Assembly: GCA_015179125.1 (NCBI GenBank)
Contig: WHVA01000347.1
Span: 60,597-124,596, forward strand
DNA length: 64,000 bases
From: Gautieria morchelliformis
Lineage: Eukaryota; Basidiomycota; Agaricomycetes; Gomphales; Gomphaceae
Direction of reading: 5' to 3'
Part shown: positions 11,921 through 23,465 of the stretch, piece by piece
Layout: every line of letters begins with the position of its first letter
How positions within the stretch are numbered: position 1 is the first letter of the stretch
Notes under the pieces: generated by a model
Told to the model about the DNA's origin: nothing
What the model saw: the letters and a program-made list of their open reading frames with translations, nothing else
Database searches by the model: none
Translations under genes and position numbers: made by a program

Positions 11921-14389
11921 ATTCCTTCACCAAGTGCCATGATAGGGAAATAGAATTACAATAATCCTTATAAGTCCATCATCATCATTGTATATCGAAA
12001 CTTGAAGCTTGATGTAGTATCCGCCTGAAATCGAAAGCCCAGATTCCAAGGAAATGTTGCGGTGCTTCTAGCGCTCGATCCAACGTTGCAACTTGCAAGT
12101 CCGCCGTCAGACAAATACTTGTCGGCTTCCCCTTCGTAGATTACCGTAATGTAGTGAGAGTCAAATAATGGTTGGGTACCTGATAATTGCCGCGCGAGAA
12201 GTTGTACTATTATGTAATGGTCATTACGTGGTCAGCCCGTTGAACATGACAGAGTTTGTCCTTTTAATGATGTACAAGAGGGCCGTCTCATCAGCAATGT
12301 TCCCCAAAGCGACCCCGGACGTCGATGCGGAAGCTTCAGAGCAGGTTGAATAGCGCAGATTTGCAAGAGTGTCTGACGAGGAAAGTGGCCGCAGTCGGCC
12401 GGCTTTCCAGGCCGGCGTGCAGGCTAAGTCAAGTGCCTCAGCTCGACATTATGGGTTCTCGATGATAGACCCACAACAGAGCGGTACGCTTCGTCGCTCT
12501 CATACACGGTTTTGTGAACTTCAGCACACTCAAGTAACGTTTCCTTACGGAGACCTCCTCGACTTCACCGCACATGACCGCGCTCATCACCGCCAATCCT
12601 TTCGGCGAGGCTCATCATCTCCGTCCTTACTTCATCCCAGTACTCCCGAACGGCCTTGGGACATTTAAAAAATGTGAGCATGTCTGTAAATGGTGGAGGG
12701 TGGGGGGAAAGTCGACAGGAGAACGAGGAAGCGGCGGAGATATGTGTGTACACGCTGGACTACCACCTGAGGTAGGCGGTGGCTCTTCATCCACTCATTG
12801 ATTCTAGGGTACTGCGTAAATTGATGGAAAGGAGATAAGAGATATGGAATTGGGACTGGAAGGCCCATACGCACTGCACCTGACATATACTTGTGAGTTG
12901 CTGACGATGGTGCGTTCCCCTTCGCGGTCGCGAGGTTGTTATGTAAATTGGGACGGCAGCATGTACTGTGCCGCCGAGACTGGACCCCAAACAAGAAATA
13001 TCAACTGGGAGGGCAGGATCGTGAAAAGTGCACTGATATGATACTGTTAGCGATAATGTCGGGCGGGGTGGATTTACGGCCTCGAAACTGGCGTCCCCGA
13101 AGCGTATGCCTTCCGGTAAGTTTAGCTGGTATATTATTGCCTGGTGTCTCTCGATTTTATTTTTCTACCATTGAGGGTTTCTGGAAGTGCGCCACCAGTC
13201 GCGCCAATCGGAGAAGCAGGTTTGAACTGCTTTCAGACCTCCGGGTAATGCAACTCAGATCCAATGCTCCGACAGCGTCCGGGATGTTGTCCGCGACCAC
13301 GAATGCGCAACAAAATTGGTGCCGTCCTTTCTCAGTCCCCAACGGCAGTACTATTGATGAGCGTAAGGTGGGATCCTTCCCCCTTGATTTTGACACGATC
13401 TTTGCACCCATCCCCATCTAATGGCAAAGGAAATGATTTGGTTCCTTCCCTCTCGACCGCGTCAGATTCTGTAGCATACTGGCAGGACTCAGGCATCTTT
13501 CCCCTCATGGAATCTGGCCGCCATCATGCGCTGTGGCAATGTTGCACCTTCCTCCATTATCCCGCCATTCTCGATCACCTCCGACGAATCAGGAGCGAAG
13601 CTGGAGTCGTCGCCTGGCTCCCTTTCATCGGGTAGCGTTGATGACGGTTCACCTCTCCTCTGAGCTGTCTGCCCTGGGAGAGCATATTGCTCATGTTGCT
13701 AATCAATTGCCTAATTTCCGGGTCCGCTAAGAACATGGGCTCGCGTTCCGCGCTAACTTTGTGGGAACGAACCTGTCACTCGTTTTTCGCAGTGACGGAG
13801 AGGCCGCGGCGGAAATCCTCGATGTAGAAAGAGATCACGCTTGCCGTCATGGTAAAGGTATGAAGAGTGACAACAGCCATTACGCCCTGTCGCCTTCGTT
13901 CTCAGAAGCTGAGAGAAGATTGCGAGGAGGCGGAACAACTTGAAGCTGCACGGACATCAATGGCGAAGACCACGGGAGTTACTTCAGTAGAACCTTATTG
14001 GTGGACCTGGTTTCGCATTGTGCAGAACTTACTGCGGTGCTGTTGTGAGCGTATTCCACAGGCTGCCGCAAATAGGCCGGTGCTTAGCCCCGGGTGCAAA
14101 TCCTGGAGATCGAAAGTACAAGGGCTTTATAATTATAGGTTGGGCTTTCCTGGCAATGTCCTGTGTGCGCTACAGGGTACTTCACACCCGGCGACACCTG
14201 GGGAAGAGAGACTCCTAATCGAGCGGGACCGAAGCGACTTTGGGTTCAATAATGCCTAAAATTTCTCAAGGATTAATGCTTCCAAATGGCCTCGAGGAAG
14301 CAGCGCTTCGTGGTGTCTGGACCCGCAGCGCGCTCAGCGCTGATCAGTGCTACCTGTCACTTGTCCCTCCCTCCGCCAGAATGAGTTCC
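11921..14389. other. Unassigned DNA with a low-copy repeat
   Basis: There are only modest frames (for example 12936-13421 and 13867-14259) with no recognisable domain. The stretch around 12570-12790, including TGAGCATG..TGTAAATGGTG, resembles 62270-62450 near the right edge, so part of this region is a dispersed repeat of unknown type. A small inverted GCCGGC-containing repeat lies near 12395-12415. No intact gene can be supported. Confidence 0.4.
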
Positions 14390-14960
14390 CATAGCTTTTA
14401 CCTGTTATTGGTGGTTGTAGATTCTTAGGGCGAAACCTCGTCGAGGCCCTCTTAGCCCGCGGTGAGCTGCACGGTAGCCGTGCTCGACTTGGCTCAGAGC
14501 TATTTCGATGTGACTGTCCAATATTTCACTTGCCACAAAACGACGAGACTGTGGTTAACCATCTATCCAGAATATGATGTCCTATCTAGTCCTGGTCCAT
14601 TACCTGAGCGTAGCTCGTCCGCTTGGACCTGCACTGATTTTGCCTCACATTGCCAAGGATCTTGAGGTTGCATTCTCTGCACGGAGCAATACTGAACACA
14701 GGTCATTCGTACGTTCCAAACATGGCCCGTTGAGTCCGTTACCCCTTCAACAATCTGGAGGGATGATCAAATCACTACAAGTTGCCTACCAAGCATTCCC
14801 CGTCACCAACTGCGAGCCAATACGCTTTTGTGATTTCACACGTACTGTTGTGCTAGCCCTTGGTGCGCCTCAAGTGGATGTGTGGACTACTCAATGCCAG
14901 TTCTTCCAAAGAGCTTGGGATACTTTGTCGGGTGGGCAGCCGAGTGGGTGGCCTAGAACG
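14390..14960 (+). pseudogene. ERG26 relic (third copy), internally deleted
   Basis: The beginning matches the ERG26 N-terminus at DNA level, including a degraded glycine-rich motif (CTTAGGGCG...), then AVLDLAQSYFDVTVQYFT. It jumps at about 14574 to the later part of the gene: SVARPLGPALILP, FSARSNTEHRSFVRSKHGPLSPL, LQVAYQAFPVTNCEPIRFCDF and GAPQVDV. Everything between the end of exon 1 and the middle of exon 3, including the YNGTK active site, is missing, and the end after about 14950 diverges. Stops and frame changes interrupt it. It lies 2.7 kb from ERG26 copy A in opposite orientation. It is clearly non-functional and older than the A/B pair, judging by divergence. Confidence 0.85.
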
Positions 14961-15415
14961 CTCAAGCGCTCTGAATCAACACCGGAAATCATAGTGTGAT
15001 TAGTACTGCACGCCGGCAGGGGTTCAGCCACCAGGCCCAACTGAGATCCTAACTCTGACTTGGTTAATCAGGCACAAGCGTCGTCACTTCCTTTTCTACA
15101 ACTACCCCTTCATTTGATTTCAGAAATCCCTGACAAGAACAACTTCTTCATTCACTCAGGATGAAGAGATTCCAGGAGACCTGTGGAGAAGATGCCCTCG
15201 GAACAAAAGAAATTCTTCGTCGATAACGCACCTGATTCAGCGTGTACCAGTGCTGGCCCATGTGATGATTTCACCCGCGACTCGGCGAGGTCTGTACCAC
15301 CCATACAACTAATCAATTAATCAGCTTTCGTCCTTCCTTGTCGCCCTATTCTCTGCGACTAGCCCCTTCAAGTTTCGTTTTCTTCAAGTTTCGTTTTACT
15401 GTAGCCGCACGACCA
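14961..15415. other. Unassigned DNA next to copia element 1
   Basis: I see no open frame or motif. The last five bases (15411-15415, GACCA) are one half of the target-site duplication of the neighbouring element. Confidence 0.5.
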
Positions 15416-15720
15416 TGTGGAGGTTATGCGCAGTAGTCTAGATATAGAAGCTCAGTGAACGAGGTAGTTCACTCAGTATGTATTAGTACTCTACCTAGAT
15501 ATAGAAGCTATCAACAGAGTGAGTGGCTTTATATCTAGACGTCGATAGAAAAGGATACGCACCTCAGTGAACGAGGTAGTTCACTGAGGTGCCGCTAACT
15601 ATGGTTCTGCACTATATACGGCCTCAGACATATGCCCGAGGCTACTGACATGAGACAACACCCTGACCGATCTCCCCTCCACCCTGACGGCGTTCTAGCT
15701 TATCCCCGATAACCCCAACA
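15416..15720 (-). repeat. 3' LTR of copia element 1 (305 bp)
   Basis: In element orientation it starts TGTTGGGG at 15720 and ends ACCTCCACA at 15416. It contains a strong hairpin at 15559-15592 (14-bp stem, 6-nt loop) and a second, weaker copy of the same stem nearer 15450. A larger inverted pair of TCTAGATATA-type blocks encloses the second one. It lacks the 27-nt AT-rich stretch found in the other LTR. Confidence 0.93.
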
Positions 15721-15727
15721 CTCCCCC

Positions 15728-17239
15728 TTAAGCGGAACACATCCCTACCAGCGAGTTCAGGTACTCCACCTTGTGCCGGGCTAGGGGTTTGGTGAACATG
15801 TCCGCCGCCATGTCAGAGGTAGGGACGTAGTCGACCTGTATGAGCTTCCTGTGAACGGCGTCCCGTATGAAGTGGTAGCGAATATCGATATATTTGGTAC
15901 GAGGGTGGTAGGCGTCATTCTTTGTGATAGAAATAGCAGAGATATTGTCTAAGTGAATGGTGACGGGCTCCTTGAGTGGTCGCGCGATTTCCGCGATAAA
16001 GGTCCTAATCCAGAGAGCCTCCTTCGCAGCGTGCGTCGCCGCGATGTACTCAGCCTCCGTCGTTGAAAGTGCGACAATAGGCTGCTTCTTCCAGCTCCAG
16101 GAGACCGCTCCTCTGTCGATCGTGAATTCATAACCAGAAATAGAGTGTCTGTGTTCCTGTGAGGCCCAATCTGTGTCTGAAAATGCCTCTAGGCCCTGTC
16201 CCATCCCTCCAATGATGAGGCACGTGTCTTTCGTCCCCTTCAGGTAACGAAAGACCCGTTTTACCGCCTCCCAATGTGCCCTCCCCGGATTCTGCATGAA
16301 CTGCACGAGGAAGGAGACGGCGAAGGATATGTCGGGGCGTGTGCCCAGCGCTGCGTACAGTAGGGAACCGATGGCCTCCCTGTAGGGGACGTTGTGCATG
16401 TCGTCGTGTTGCCGGGGTGTGGACGGGGATTGCAATAGGGACAGCTTATGATGGGGGTCGAGTGGCGTGGTCAATGGGTTGGCATCCTGTAGGCTGAATC
16501 GCTCGAGAATCCTCTTAATGTAAGCACGCTGTGAGAGGGAGAGAGTTCGCAGCTCACGGTCCCGTTTGACTTCGATCCCCAATAACCAATGTAAATCCCC
16601 CATGTCCTTAATCTTGAGGACGGTGTGCAGCTCGTCCTTGAACCTGCGGATCGCGGCCCTCAAGTTGCCTGCCATGGTGAGGTCGTCGACATCAACGGCG
16701 ACAATGAGCGCATCCTGGTCAGCATATCGGTGGAACACAGCGTGTTCCACCTCGCATCGCGTGAAACCGAACCTGTACATAATTCCACACAACATGTCGT
16801 ACCATTCCCTCCCCGACTGCTTTAATCCGTAGATCGCATGGTTAAGACGGCAGACGTGGTTTTCCCTGCCAGCGACCTCATAGCCCTTGGGCTGACGCAT
16901 GTAAACCGTTTCCGTGATCGGCGTGTTGAGGTACGCGCCGTCAATATCGGTTTGCTCCAGCTCCCAGTTGTTCCTGACTGCTATGGCGACTATAATACGG
17001 ATGGCGGAGAGTTTGGCGGTGGGGGAAAATGTCTCGTTGTAGTCAATCCCTTCGGTCTGTGAGAACCCTTGCGCGACAAGTCTCTGGTCTTGTGTGCTAC
17101 GACCTGACCGCTCACGTTGCGCTTGTAGTGGAAGACAAGCTTGCTCCCCACAATGCTCGCGCCATCCGGTGGTTCCACCAGGTCCCAAGTACCTAGATCC
17201 GCATGCTGGCGCAGCTCGCGCTTGATCGAGGCATCCCAT
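15728..17239 (-). pseudogene. Copia element 1 reverse transcriptase and RNase H
   Basis: The frame gives RT blocks beginning RLVAQGFSQTEGIDYNETFSP, then AVRNNWELEQTDIDGAYLN, YGLKQSGREWY and the catalytic VDVDDLT. RNase H motifs follow: [29 protein letters not shown] and DNISAIS. It ends in LNSLVGMCSA and a stop just before the purine tract. This half of pol is open throughout. The join to the integrase half near 17090 requires a frameshift, so the polyprotein cannot be made as one chain. Confidence 0.93.
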
Positions 17240-18780
17240 AGCGGCCAGTCGTCGCGGGAATGCGCGTCAGTCACGCTGACCGGGTCATCCCCTGTGTCGC
17301 GTGCCGCTGCTGCCATCGAGTACTCTAAAGGGCGGCACGTCTCCCCCTCAGGCTCGGTGGTGATGCCACTGTCCAGCTCTGCCAGAGCAGCCAAGGCCGT
17401 GCCGTCTGTGGGTAAGGGAAATCCACGCGGGTAGGCGGGTGCGTTCGCACGGCCTGTACTGCTGCCTGCGCCGTCCGCGATCGCTCGCACATACGCCGAT
17501 GGCTTTCGCGTGCGCTGGCCCCTGCCCTGCGGTGGGTCTGGCGGTGCATCCGTCCTCTCGAACCCTTTGAGCGGGTCGATCCACGCAATCTGTTCTGGGA
17601 GTCCTGGCGGTAGCGGCGGTGGTCTTTGGGCCTGATGGATGCTGCTGCTGGCGCCCTGGCTGCCCTGAGGGTCAGACTCCCCCTCAGCCAGTGCATCAGC
17701 AGGAGTCACAAGGATAGGGGCATTGAAGGTGATGTTACGTTCGACCGTGACACGGCGTTTTCCGGGCCAGTAAACCCTGTGCCCTTTACTCTTGTCGCTG
17801 TACCCCATCCACCTGCCCTCATCCGACTTTGCATCCAGCTTGCTGGAATGTTCCCTCAGCACAAATACTGTTGTGCCCCACTCAGGTAGGTCCGTGAGAT
17901 CGGGTTTTGTGCCGTGTACCAGCTCGTACGGCGTTTTGCCGTCGAGCGCATGCATCGAGGTACGATTTTTTAACCAGACCGCGTGCTGCACTGACTCGGT
18001 CCACAAGAACTTGGGTAAGTCCACTGTCAGGATCATAGCTTGCGCGTGCTCTAACAGTGTTCTATTCAGACGCTCTGACACCCCGTTCTCCTCTGGCGTA
18101 TCATGTACGGTGAGACTCCGTACCGTTCCCTTCGACTTAAGGTGCGTAGTGAATTCCTGCGAAAGATATTCACCACCGTGATCCGTTTGCAGGCGTTTTA
18201 CCTTCGCGCCGTGCTGGGTCTCGACCCACGCCTCGTATTGTTTGTAGCAGCCGAACGCCTCGGCTTTCCGTGCCATGGGGACGAGGTAGGTCCATCTATT
18301 GTGGTCATCAGTGAAACTGACAAAATATTCCTTGCCATTGTAGCTCTGGGGGTTCGCCGGTCCCTAGACGTCCGAGTGGACTTTTTCACCGAATGTGGAG
18401 GCTCGCGGTCCATCCCGCGCCTGTGGGACCGGCTTGCGCGTAGGCTTAGCTTGCGCGCATGCCTTACAAAAACTCGGCTGACTTGACGCATCCAAGTCTA
18501 GCCCTGTTATGGTACCGTCCCGGACGAGTTTCCGGGCGATCAGCGGGGATATATGGCCCATGCGCCGGTGCAGCTCGTCGATGGTGAGCGTTTTCCTTAT
18601 TGTATTTGCCGGCGCAGCCACTGACTTATGCTCTACCTTGTAGCGTTCGAGAGTGGGATCTGCCCCATCAGCGCCCCTCTCGAGTCTCGGATCAGGCACT
18701 GTCGGTCCTTCAGGAGGACCGAGTAACCGGCAGTGTCGCAGCGCGTGAGGGATATCAACGTGAATGCCAGATCTGGGCAA
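17090..18780 (-). pseudogene. Copia element 1 integrase region
   Basis: The zinc-binding H-H-C-C array is visible (ELHRRMGH..., CKACAQAK), followed by the catalytic core with TDHGGEYLSQEF, HDTPEENGVSERLNRTL and the GKTPYELVHGTKPDL segment, then WMGYSDKSKGHRVYWPGKR. A TAG at 18364-18366 replaces the tryptophan codon that copia element 2 keeps after VHSDV. A 4-nt deletion breaks the frame near 18655. The integrase is dead in this copy. Confidence 0.88.
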
Positions 18781-19957
18781 TACAACTCAAGGTAACGTGC
18801 GTCGTTGTCTTCCCGTTGGGGATGCCTATCCTCATGTTCCCTATCCCAATAGCCTGGAATATCGTCTTGTCCGCGACGTTGATCGCGCGTGGCGTGATCT
18901 CTTTGAAGGTAATGAACCGGTGCGGGTCTGGTGACATGTGCCCTGACACTCCTGAGTCGTAGACATCGAGCTCGCGGCCCGTTATCGGACTTGTTCCTAG
19001 TGTGAGTGCGGTCCCAGCGAACGTCGTCGTGAAGGCGAATTCCTCGCCTCCCGTCGCTGTGTTCACTGAGTCGGTGCCTTTCTTGTCAGTGTCACCCTCT
19101 TTTTTATCCTTCTTCTTGGCCTTAGAACGGCAATCTGCCTTCTTATGCCCCTTTTTACCACAGGTCCAACATTCTAAGTCAGTCCTAGCGCTGCTGGAGG
19201 TTCCGCTGCGTGGCTGTGGTTTTCCGCGGCCCTTCGCTGCTACCACTGCGTTCTCGCTGGCCTTGAGCTGACATTCTTCGATGGTAAGTCGTTCAAACTC
19301 ATCAATCAGCGTTTCCACCACCTGATCGGGTTCCAATTTTGCCTTCGCGTGCGTTGCAGACATCGTGATGGCGTTTATCAGTGGGCGATAGGACTTCGGG
19401 AGCGAACCGAGGATGATGGTCAATAGATCGTCGTCGGTGAGTGCCGCCTTCACGCTCGCCAGTTGTTCATGCATTTTCATGAGCGACTCTAGGTGAGTGC
19501 GGACATTCGAGTCGTCCTCACATTTCATTTTGTACATGCATCGGGGCATGTCGACCTTGACAGTGAGGGCCTTCACCTTGTGCTTCGCGCACACAGTGTC
19601 CCAGACCTCCTTCGCGGTGTCCAGGTTCCGTACCTCTATGAGGACGCTATCGGGCACCGTGGTGAAGATCTGCGCCTTGATAGTCGCCTCGCGCTGGTGA
19701 TAGTCATCCCAGCATTTTTCCAGCTCTTCTAATTCCTCCTCCTCCTTCTCCGTCAAGGTGTGGCCAGTTGGGTACGTGGGGAGCATCAGGGGGATCCTAG
19801 CGGTCCCCTCTAGGTGCCGTCTGGCACCTCGAGTCGTCGCTAGCATAGCTAGCGTCTGACTTTTCCACGTTACCCAACTCGTGCCGTCCCGAGCCAGCTT
19901 TGGGATGGCGAACGACTTCGAGGTGGAGGATGGCATGGTGGGCTCTGCGGGGCCCAT
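18755..19957 (-). pseudogene. Copia element 1 gag and protease
   Basis: The frame opens MGPAEPTMPSS with the ATG at 19957, inside the primer-binding site. It has a gag core (WVTWKSQTLAML, IFTTVPDSVL, AKEVWD), a CCHC zinc knuckle CWTCGKKGHKKADC, a lysine-rich stretch and the retroviral-type aspartic protease motif YDSGVSGHMSP. It ends early because about 4 nt are missing after HVTL near 18790, by comparison with element 2. The DSGV rather than DSGA at the protease site is shared by both elements and so is a family trait, not a lesion. Confidence 0.9.
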
Positions 19958-19961
19958 AACC
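19950..19961 (-). other. Primer-binding site of copia element 1
   Basis: Immediately after the 5' LTR the minus strand reads GGTTATGGGCCC. This is complementary to the anticodon-arm region of initiator methionine tRNA and matches, as I recall it, the half-tRNA primer site of Drosophila copia. The ATG inside it is also the first codon of gag. Copia element 2 has the same arrangement at 36001-36012. Confidence 0.8.
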
Positions 19962-20293
19962 TGTGGAGGTTATGCGCTTGTAAAGAGGGTATTTTTTAAA
20001 AAAAGGTAGTCTAGATATAGAAGCTCAGTGAACGAGGTAGTTCACTCAGTATGTATTAGTACTCTACCTAGATATAGAAGCTATCAACAGAGTGAGTGGC
20101 TTTATATCTAGGCGTCGATAGAAAAGGATACGCACCTCAGTGAACGAGGTAGTTCACTGAGGTGCCGCTAACTATGGTTCTGCACTATATACAGCCTCGG
20201 GCATATGCCCGAGGCTACTGACATGAGACAACACCCTGACCGATCTCCCCTCCACCCTGACTGCGTTCTAGCTTATCCCCGATAACCCCAACA
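19962..20293 (-). repeat. 5' LTR of copia element 1 (332 bp)
   Basis: It is the partner of 15416-15720, with the same hairpin at 20132-20165. It differs by a 27-nt AT-rich insertion near 19978-20005 and about five base changes. TATATA near 20180-20190 could serve as the promoter. The flanking GACCA (20294-20298) completes the TSD. Confidence 0.93.
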
Positions 20294-20298
20294 GACCA

Positions 20299-21062
20299 AT
20301 GGCTCAATAACGCGTCACGGCACCCTTTGAGCCGAGCCATTTTGGGCGCTTGTAACGCATTACGGTGGCTTCTGAGCCTTCATCCAGTCGATTGCGTCAC
20401 GGTAAGATATATAGGGTGTACTTAATAGCTGCTTTACAGTGGCTTTTATGGGATGATCCATCCGGAACAAATTGCTGTAGAGCTAATTAGATTGTCTTTT
20501 GTACATCCCCTTGCCTCCCGGCCCATCTTCGGCCTCGGTCTGTCTGAGCCATTTTGGGTGTGTCACGCATCACATGGACCCTTGAGCCATTGTCCCGGTG
20601 GAAGTTCCGCGTCACGCAAAATATCGTTGAGCCATTGGTCGTGCGGCCACAGTATTCTGCTTCCGCCTCTCGGTCATTGATCTCGATGGTGCCAACAGAC
20701 CATCGATCATCCATTGCATCTCCTGACAGACAGGTGGGTATCCTTCTGCCTCGCCATCTCAATTCCGGGTATACATAATCTCACCTACAGTAAATTCTGC
20801 AGAGCCCAAATTTTATTCAATTTTCATGCATCGTTCATTTTGTAGTTAAACTGCTGAATAATGCGCAGCAAGCTGATACGATTCTCCAAGCGAGGTGGTG
20901 GCACCGTCTGCAAGGGTAATTTCAAACTTCTGAACGTCGAACGCCGACTCAGCCGTCCCACACATTTTCAAGCAAGCACGTATTACGCCTCTGAAATAAC
21001 TTCTGTTTGTAACATTCTAATTTCTGATATCTTGTTCCAAACAGCTATCACAGGTTTAGTTA
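20299..21062. other. Intergenic DNA with imperfect internal repeats
   Basis: Variants of GAGCCATTTTGGG and of GCGTCACG recur several times between 20310 and 20650, suggesting an old degenerate tandem array. No gene is supported. The last part is the 3' flank of the P450 gene. Confidence 0.45.
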
Positions 21063-22910
21063 TCATGAACATCGCCGAGCTGTGTATCGAAAGTATACTG
21101 GCTCAGCCGGGAGACCGATGTGAAATAACTGATTGATGGTCTTGGGGACTTTGGCCAGACGTTGACCTTTTCCATCAATGGCTTCAAGAGTGAAACGGGA
21201 TAGAATGAGCACTGAGATTATCTTTGTCATTATCTTTGCAAGGCGATGGCCTGGGCATGGGTGATGGCCTGATAACTTGTGATTCACTACAGGATCTCCA
21301 TCAAATGATCGAAAGCCGCACCTGCACCCCACCCAAGATAGCCTAGTCGTGCAGCATGCCCATCCTGATGAGGACGAGAAGGATCGAAGCATTGCGGATT
21401 TGGATAGATTGATTCGTTCAAATGAGCGTTCTCACTCATGTAGATCACGAAGTCATCGCGATGAATTGTATGACTTCCTACCATGATGTCTTCGCCAACA
21501 TTTCGCCTGAAGAGAGCGCCTATAAGACGCAGTCGTATGGTTTCTTCGAGACACTTTTCCAAAGTAGGGAGAGCATGCTCCCAGACTGCCAATGGAACAA
21601 CCATGAGGGCCTCCAAAAAAGAAGACGAACTTCCCATGTTTTCTGCGAGAAACGAATCCATTTCACTGATGACTTGAGCTTTCCATGCTGCGTTTTGATC
21701 CATATATATATGCAGCCAAGCAAGAATGGGGGCCGTGTTGGTCCCGGCTGCAAAAATGGATAACAAAAGCAGCTGCAAAATAACTCGTCAGTTGCTGGCG
21801 GTGTATATAAGCTGGACTGACTGACCTTCATGATCCTCGTGTCGTCTAATTGTTCTTCGGTCTCATCCAATAGTGTCTGAAGAATGTCTTGGTGAAATTC
21901 ACCTGTTTGGCGTCTCGACTTGACTGCCTTCGAAATGATACGATATAGCGTGAAGCCAGAGAAAATCCTGCGGACTCTGGCTGGGGTGGGAAACCATGGA
22001 AAGAGCAATGAGGCGGGTGTCGATCCCTTTTGAAGGTGGTGGAATGCATTAACAACCGCCTCAATCTTCCTGGGATCGTTAGCTAACTCATTTCCAACTA
22101 CGAACCTCGTAACCGCTTGGAAGACAAGCTGATCATTCAATTAAATATTCATAAAATAGAATCTATACTTCAAGTTGATACGTGCGTACCTTGTGTAGAC
22201 TAACAAACGGGTCCATTACACCCTGCGAACCCCAAGGATCCAAGTCTTTGCTAGAGTCTGAAAGCATGTTCGCAAGATCTGATGATGAATCAGACGTGGC
22301 AGTGAGTCTGTGAATGTTTGTTCAACTACGCACAAGGCTCCAAGAAGTCTGTGCGGACAAATCTCCGCACAAACCAGGCATCAGTGTCGGCCCCTTTCTT
22401 TCTCTCTCCAGGGCTGAGGTTCCGGCACATAAGCCACAATTATCTGGAATTAGGCAAATATTTACCAAGAGGCCGTACCCATCATGGAGACTGAGATTCT
22501 TGTTAGTGAAAAAGGCATCTCGCGCCTCTTCGCCGAACACAGCTAGCACTCGATACTAGAGAGTTTTATCAGCCGTAGCAATCAGATGAGTGGAAGGAAG
22601 GGCAGCATACATTTCGTACGCTAAATTGCAACCAAAAGTCTGCAAACGACGCATGTGCTTCATGAAGGAAGTGATATGGTGCCATGAAAAATCCAAGGGA
22701 ACCTATGTATTTTAGACGGGCTAAGCATACAATAGGGGGTCTTCCCGCTTGATAGACTGGCCAGCGTTGCCGGAGGATGAACTGGATACCGTCAGCGAGG
22801 AAGACCAGGAGAGCTAATAAACTACATCCGGGGATGATTATTTGGAATAGATGCATGACATAGACAGTGGCAGGAATTTTCATCTGGAAATCGCAACTAT
22901 GCAGCCCCAT
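21063..22910 (-). CDS. Cytochrome P450 monooxygenase (not CYP51), multi-exon
   Basis: The protein starts MGLHSCDFQMK and has an N-terminal membrane helix (IIIPGCSLLALLVFLAD), so it is probably anchored in the endoplasmic reticulum. Splicing by eye gives VLAVFGEEARDAFF, WGSQGVMDPF, the I-helix oxygen-activation motif FAAGTNTA, the K-helix E-x-x-R in EETIRLR, the CFDPSRP meander and, across the last intron, the haem loop WGAGHHPCPGHRLA with its cysteine. The C-terminus ends YTARRCS and a stop at 21063-21065. Introns are short, including one at the haem loop (GWGAG|HHPCPG). All key residues are present and I found no disabling change. Substrate unknown. The closest family flavour is the basidiomycete CYP7/CYP51-like P450s, but I would not name it. 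Confidence 0.85.
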
Positions 22911-23465
22911 GTTCGCCTGGGTCTATATACTTCTTCCCCAGCGCTCAGGATCTAGGTTATAACCCTTTCTCAAGTATTCAGTGCAAAATCTGGATGTTAC
23001 TACTTACACTTATCCATTGGAATTACTAGATGAAATTATTATCGCGTATTACGAAATATTTCAATATTATGTAATTATGTAAGCGACCAAGCCCAACAAC
23101 AGGCACAGCGCATCTGTGGTGAGAGCTCACCGTGGTACCAGCCTCAGACCGGTGCATGATACCAGTAGAGCAGTAAGAAGTGTTCCCGTAAGCGGAAATC
23201 AATCATGTGAGATATGAGCGGAGCTTTCTTGTTCTTGGATAAGCCGCGCGCCAAGCTGCATATTAGCTCAGCCAAGCCGATCCCTAGAAGCCGGCTTATC
23301 TCCAAGGCAGGTGCGGATTTTGTGTGTGTTTTAGCTGCAAGACTTAAAACAGCAATAACTCAGGTAATACTGCTCTGATTGGTTCGAAATTTTGTATATA
23401 GCTTTATGTAGATCATAGGCAAGGCACAGAGTAATAACCTCACTAAAAATCAAGCAATTTGAAAA
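22911..23465. other. P450 upstream region up to the broken end of the gypsy element
   Basis: This presumably holds the P450 promoter. An imperfect GATAAGCCG...CGGCTTATC pair lies at 23240-23305. The abrupt start of gypsy pol at about 23466 marks a deletion or rearrangement junction. Confidence 0.45.

Larger units (their letters stand above)
15416..20293 (-). mobile_element. Ty1/copia retrotransposon 1, full length, coding region broken
   Basis: Two LTRs (15416-15720 and 19962-20293) begin TG and end CA in element orientation and are flanked by the perfect 5-bp repeat GACCA (15411-15415, 20294-20298). Between them, on the minus strand, lie gag, protease, integrase, reverse transcriptase and RNase H in copia order. 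The purine tract AAGGGGGAG (15721-15729) precedes the 3' LTR. The primer-binding site follows the 5' LTR. The LTRs differ by about five substitutions and one 27-nt indel over some 305 bp, which points to a recent insertion. At least four lesions disable pol. Confidence 0.95.
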
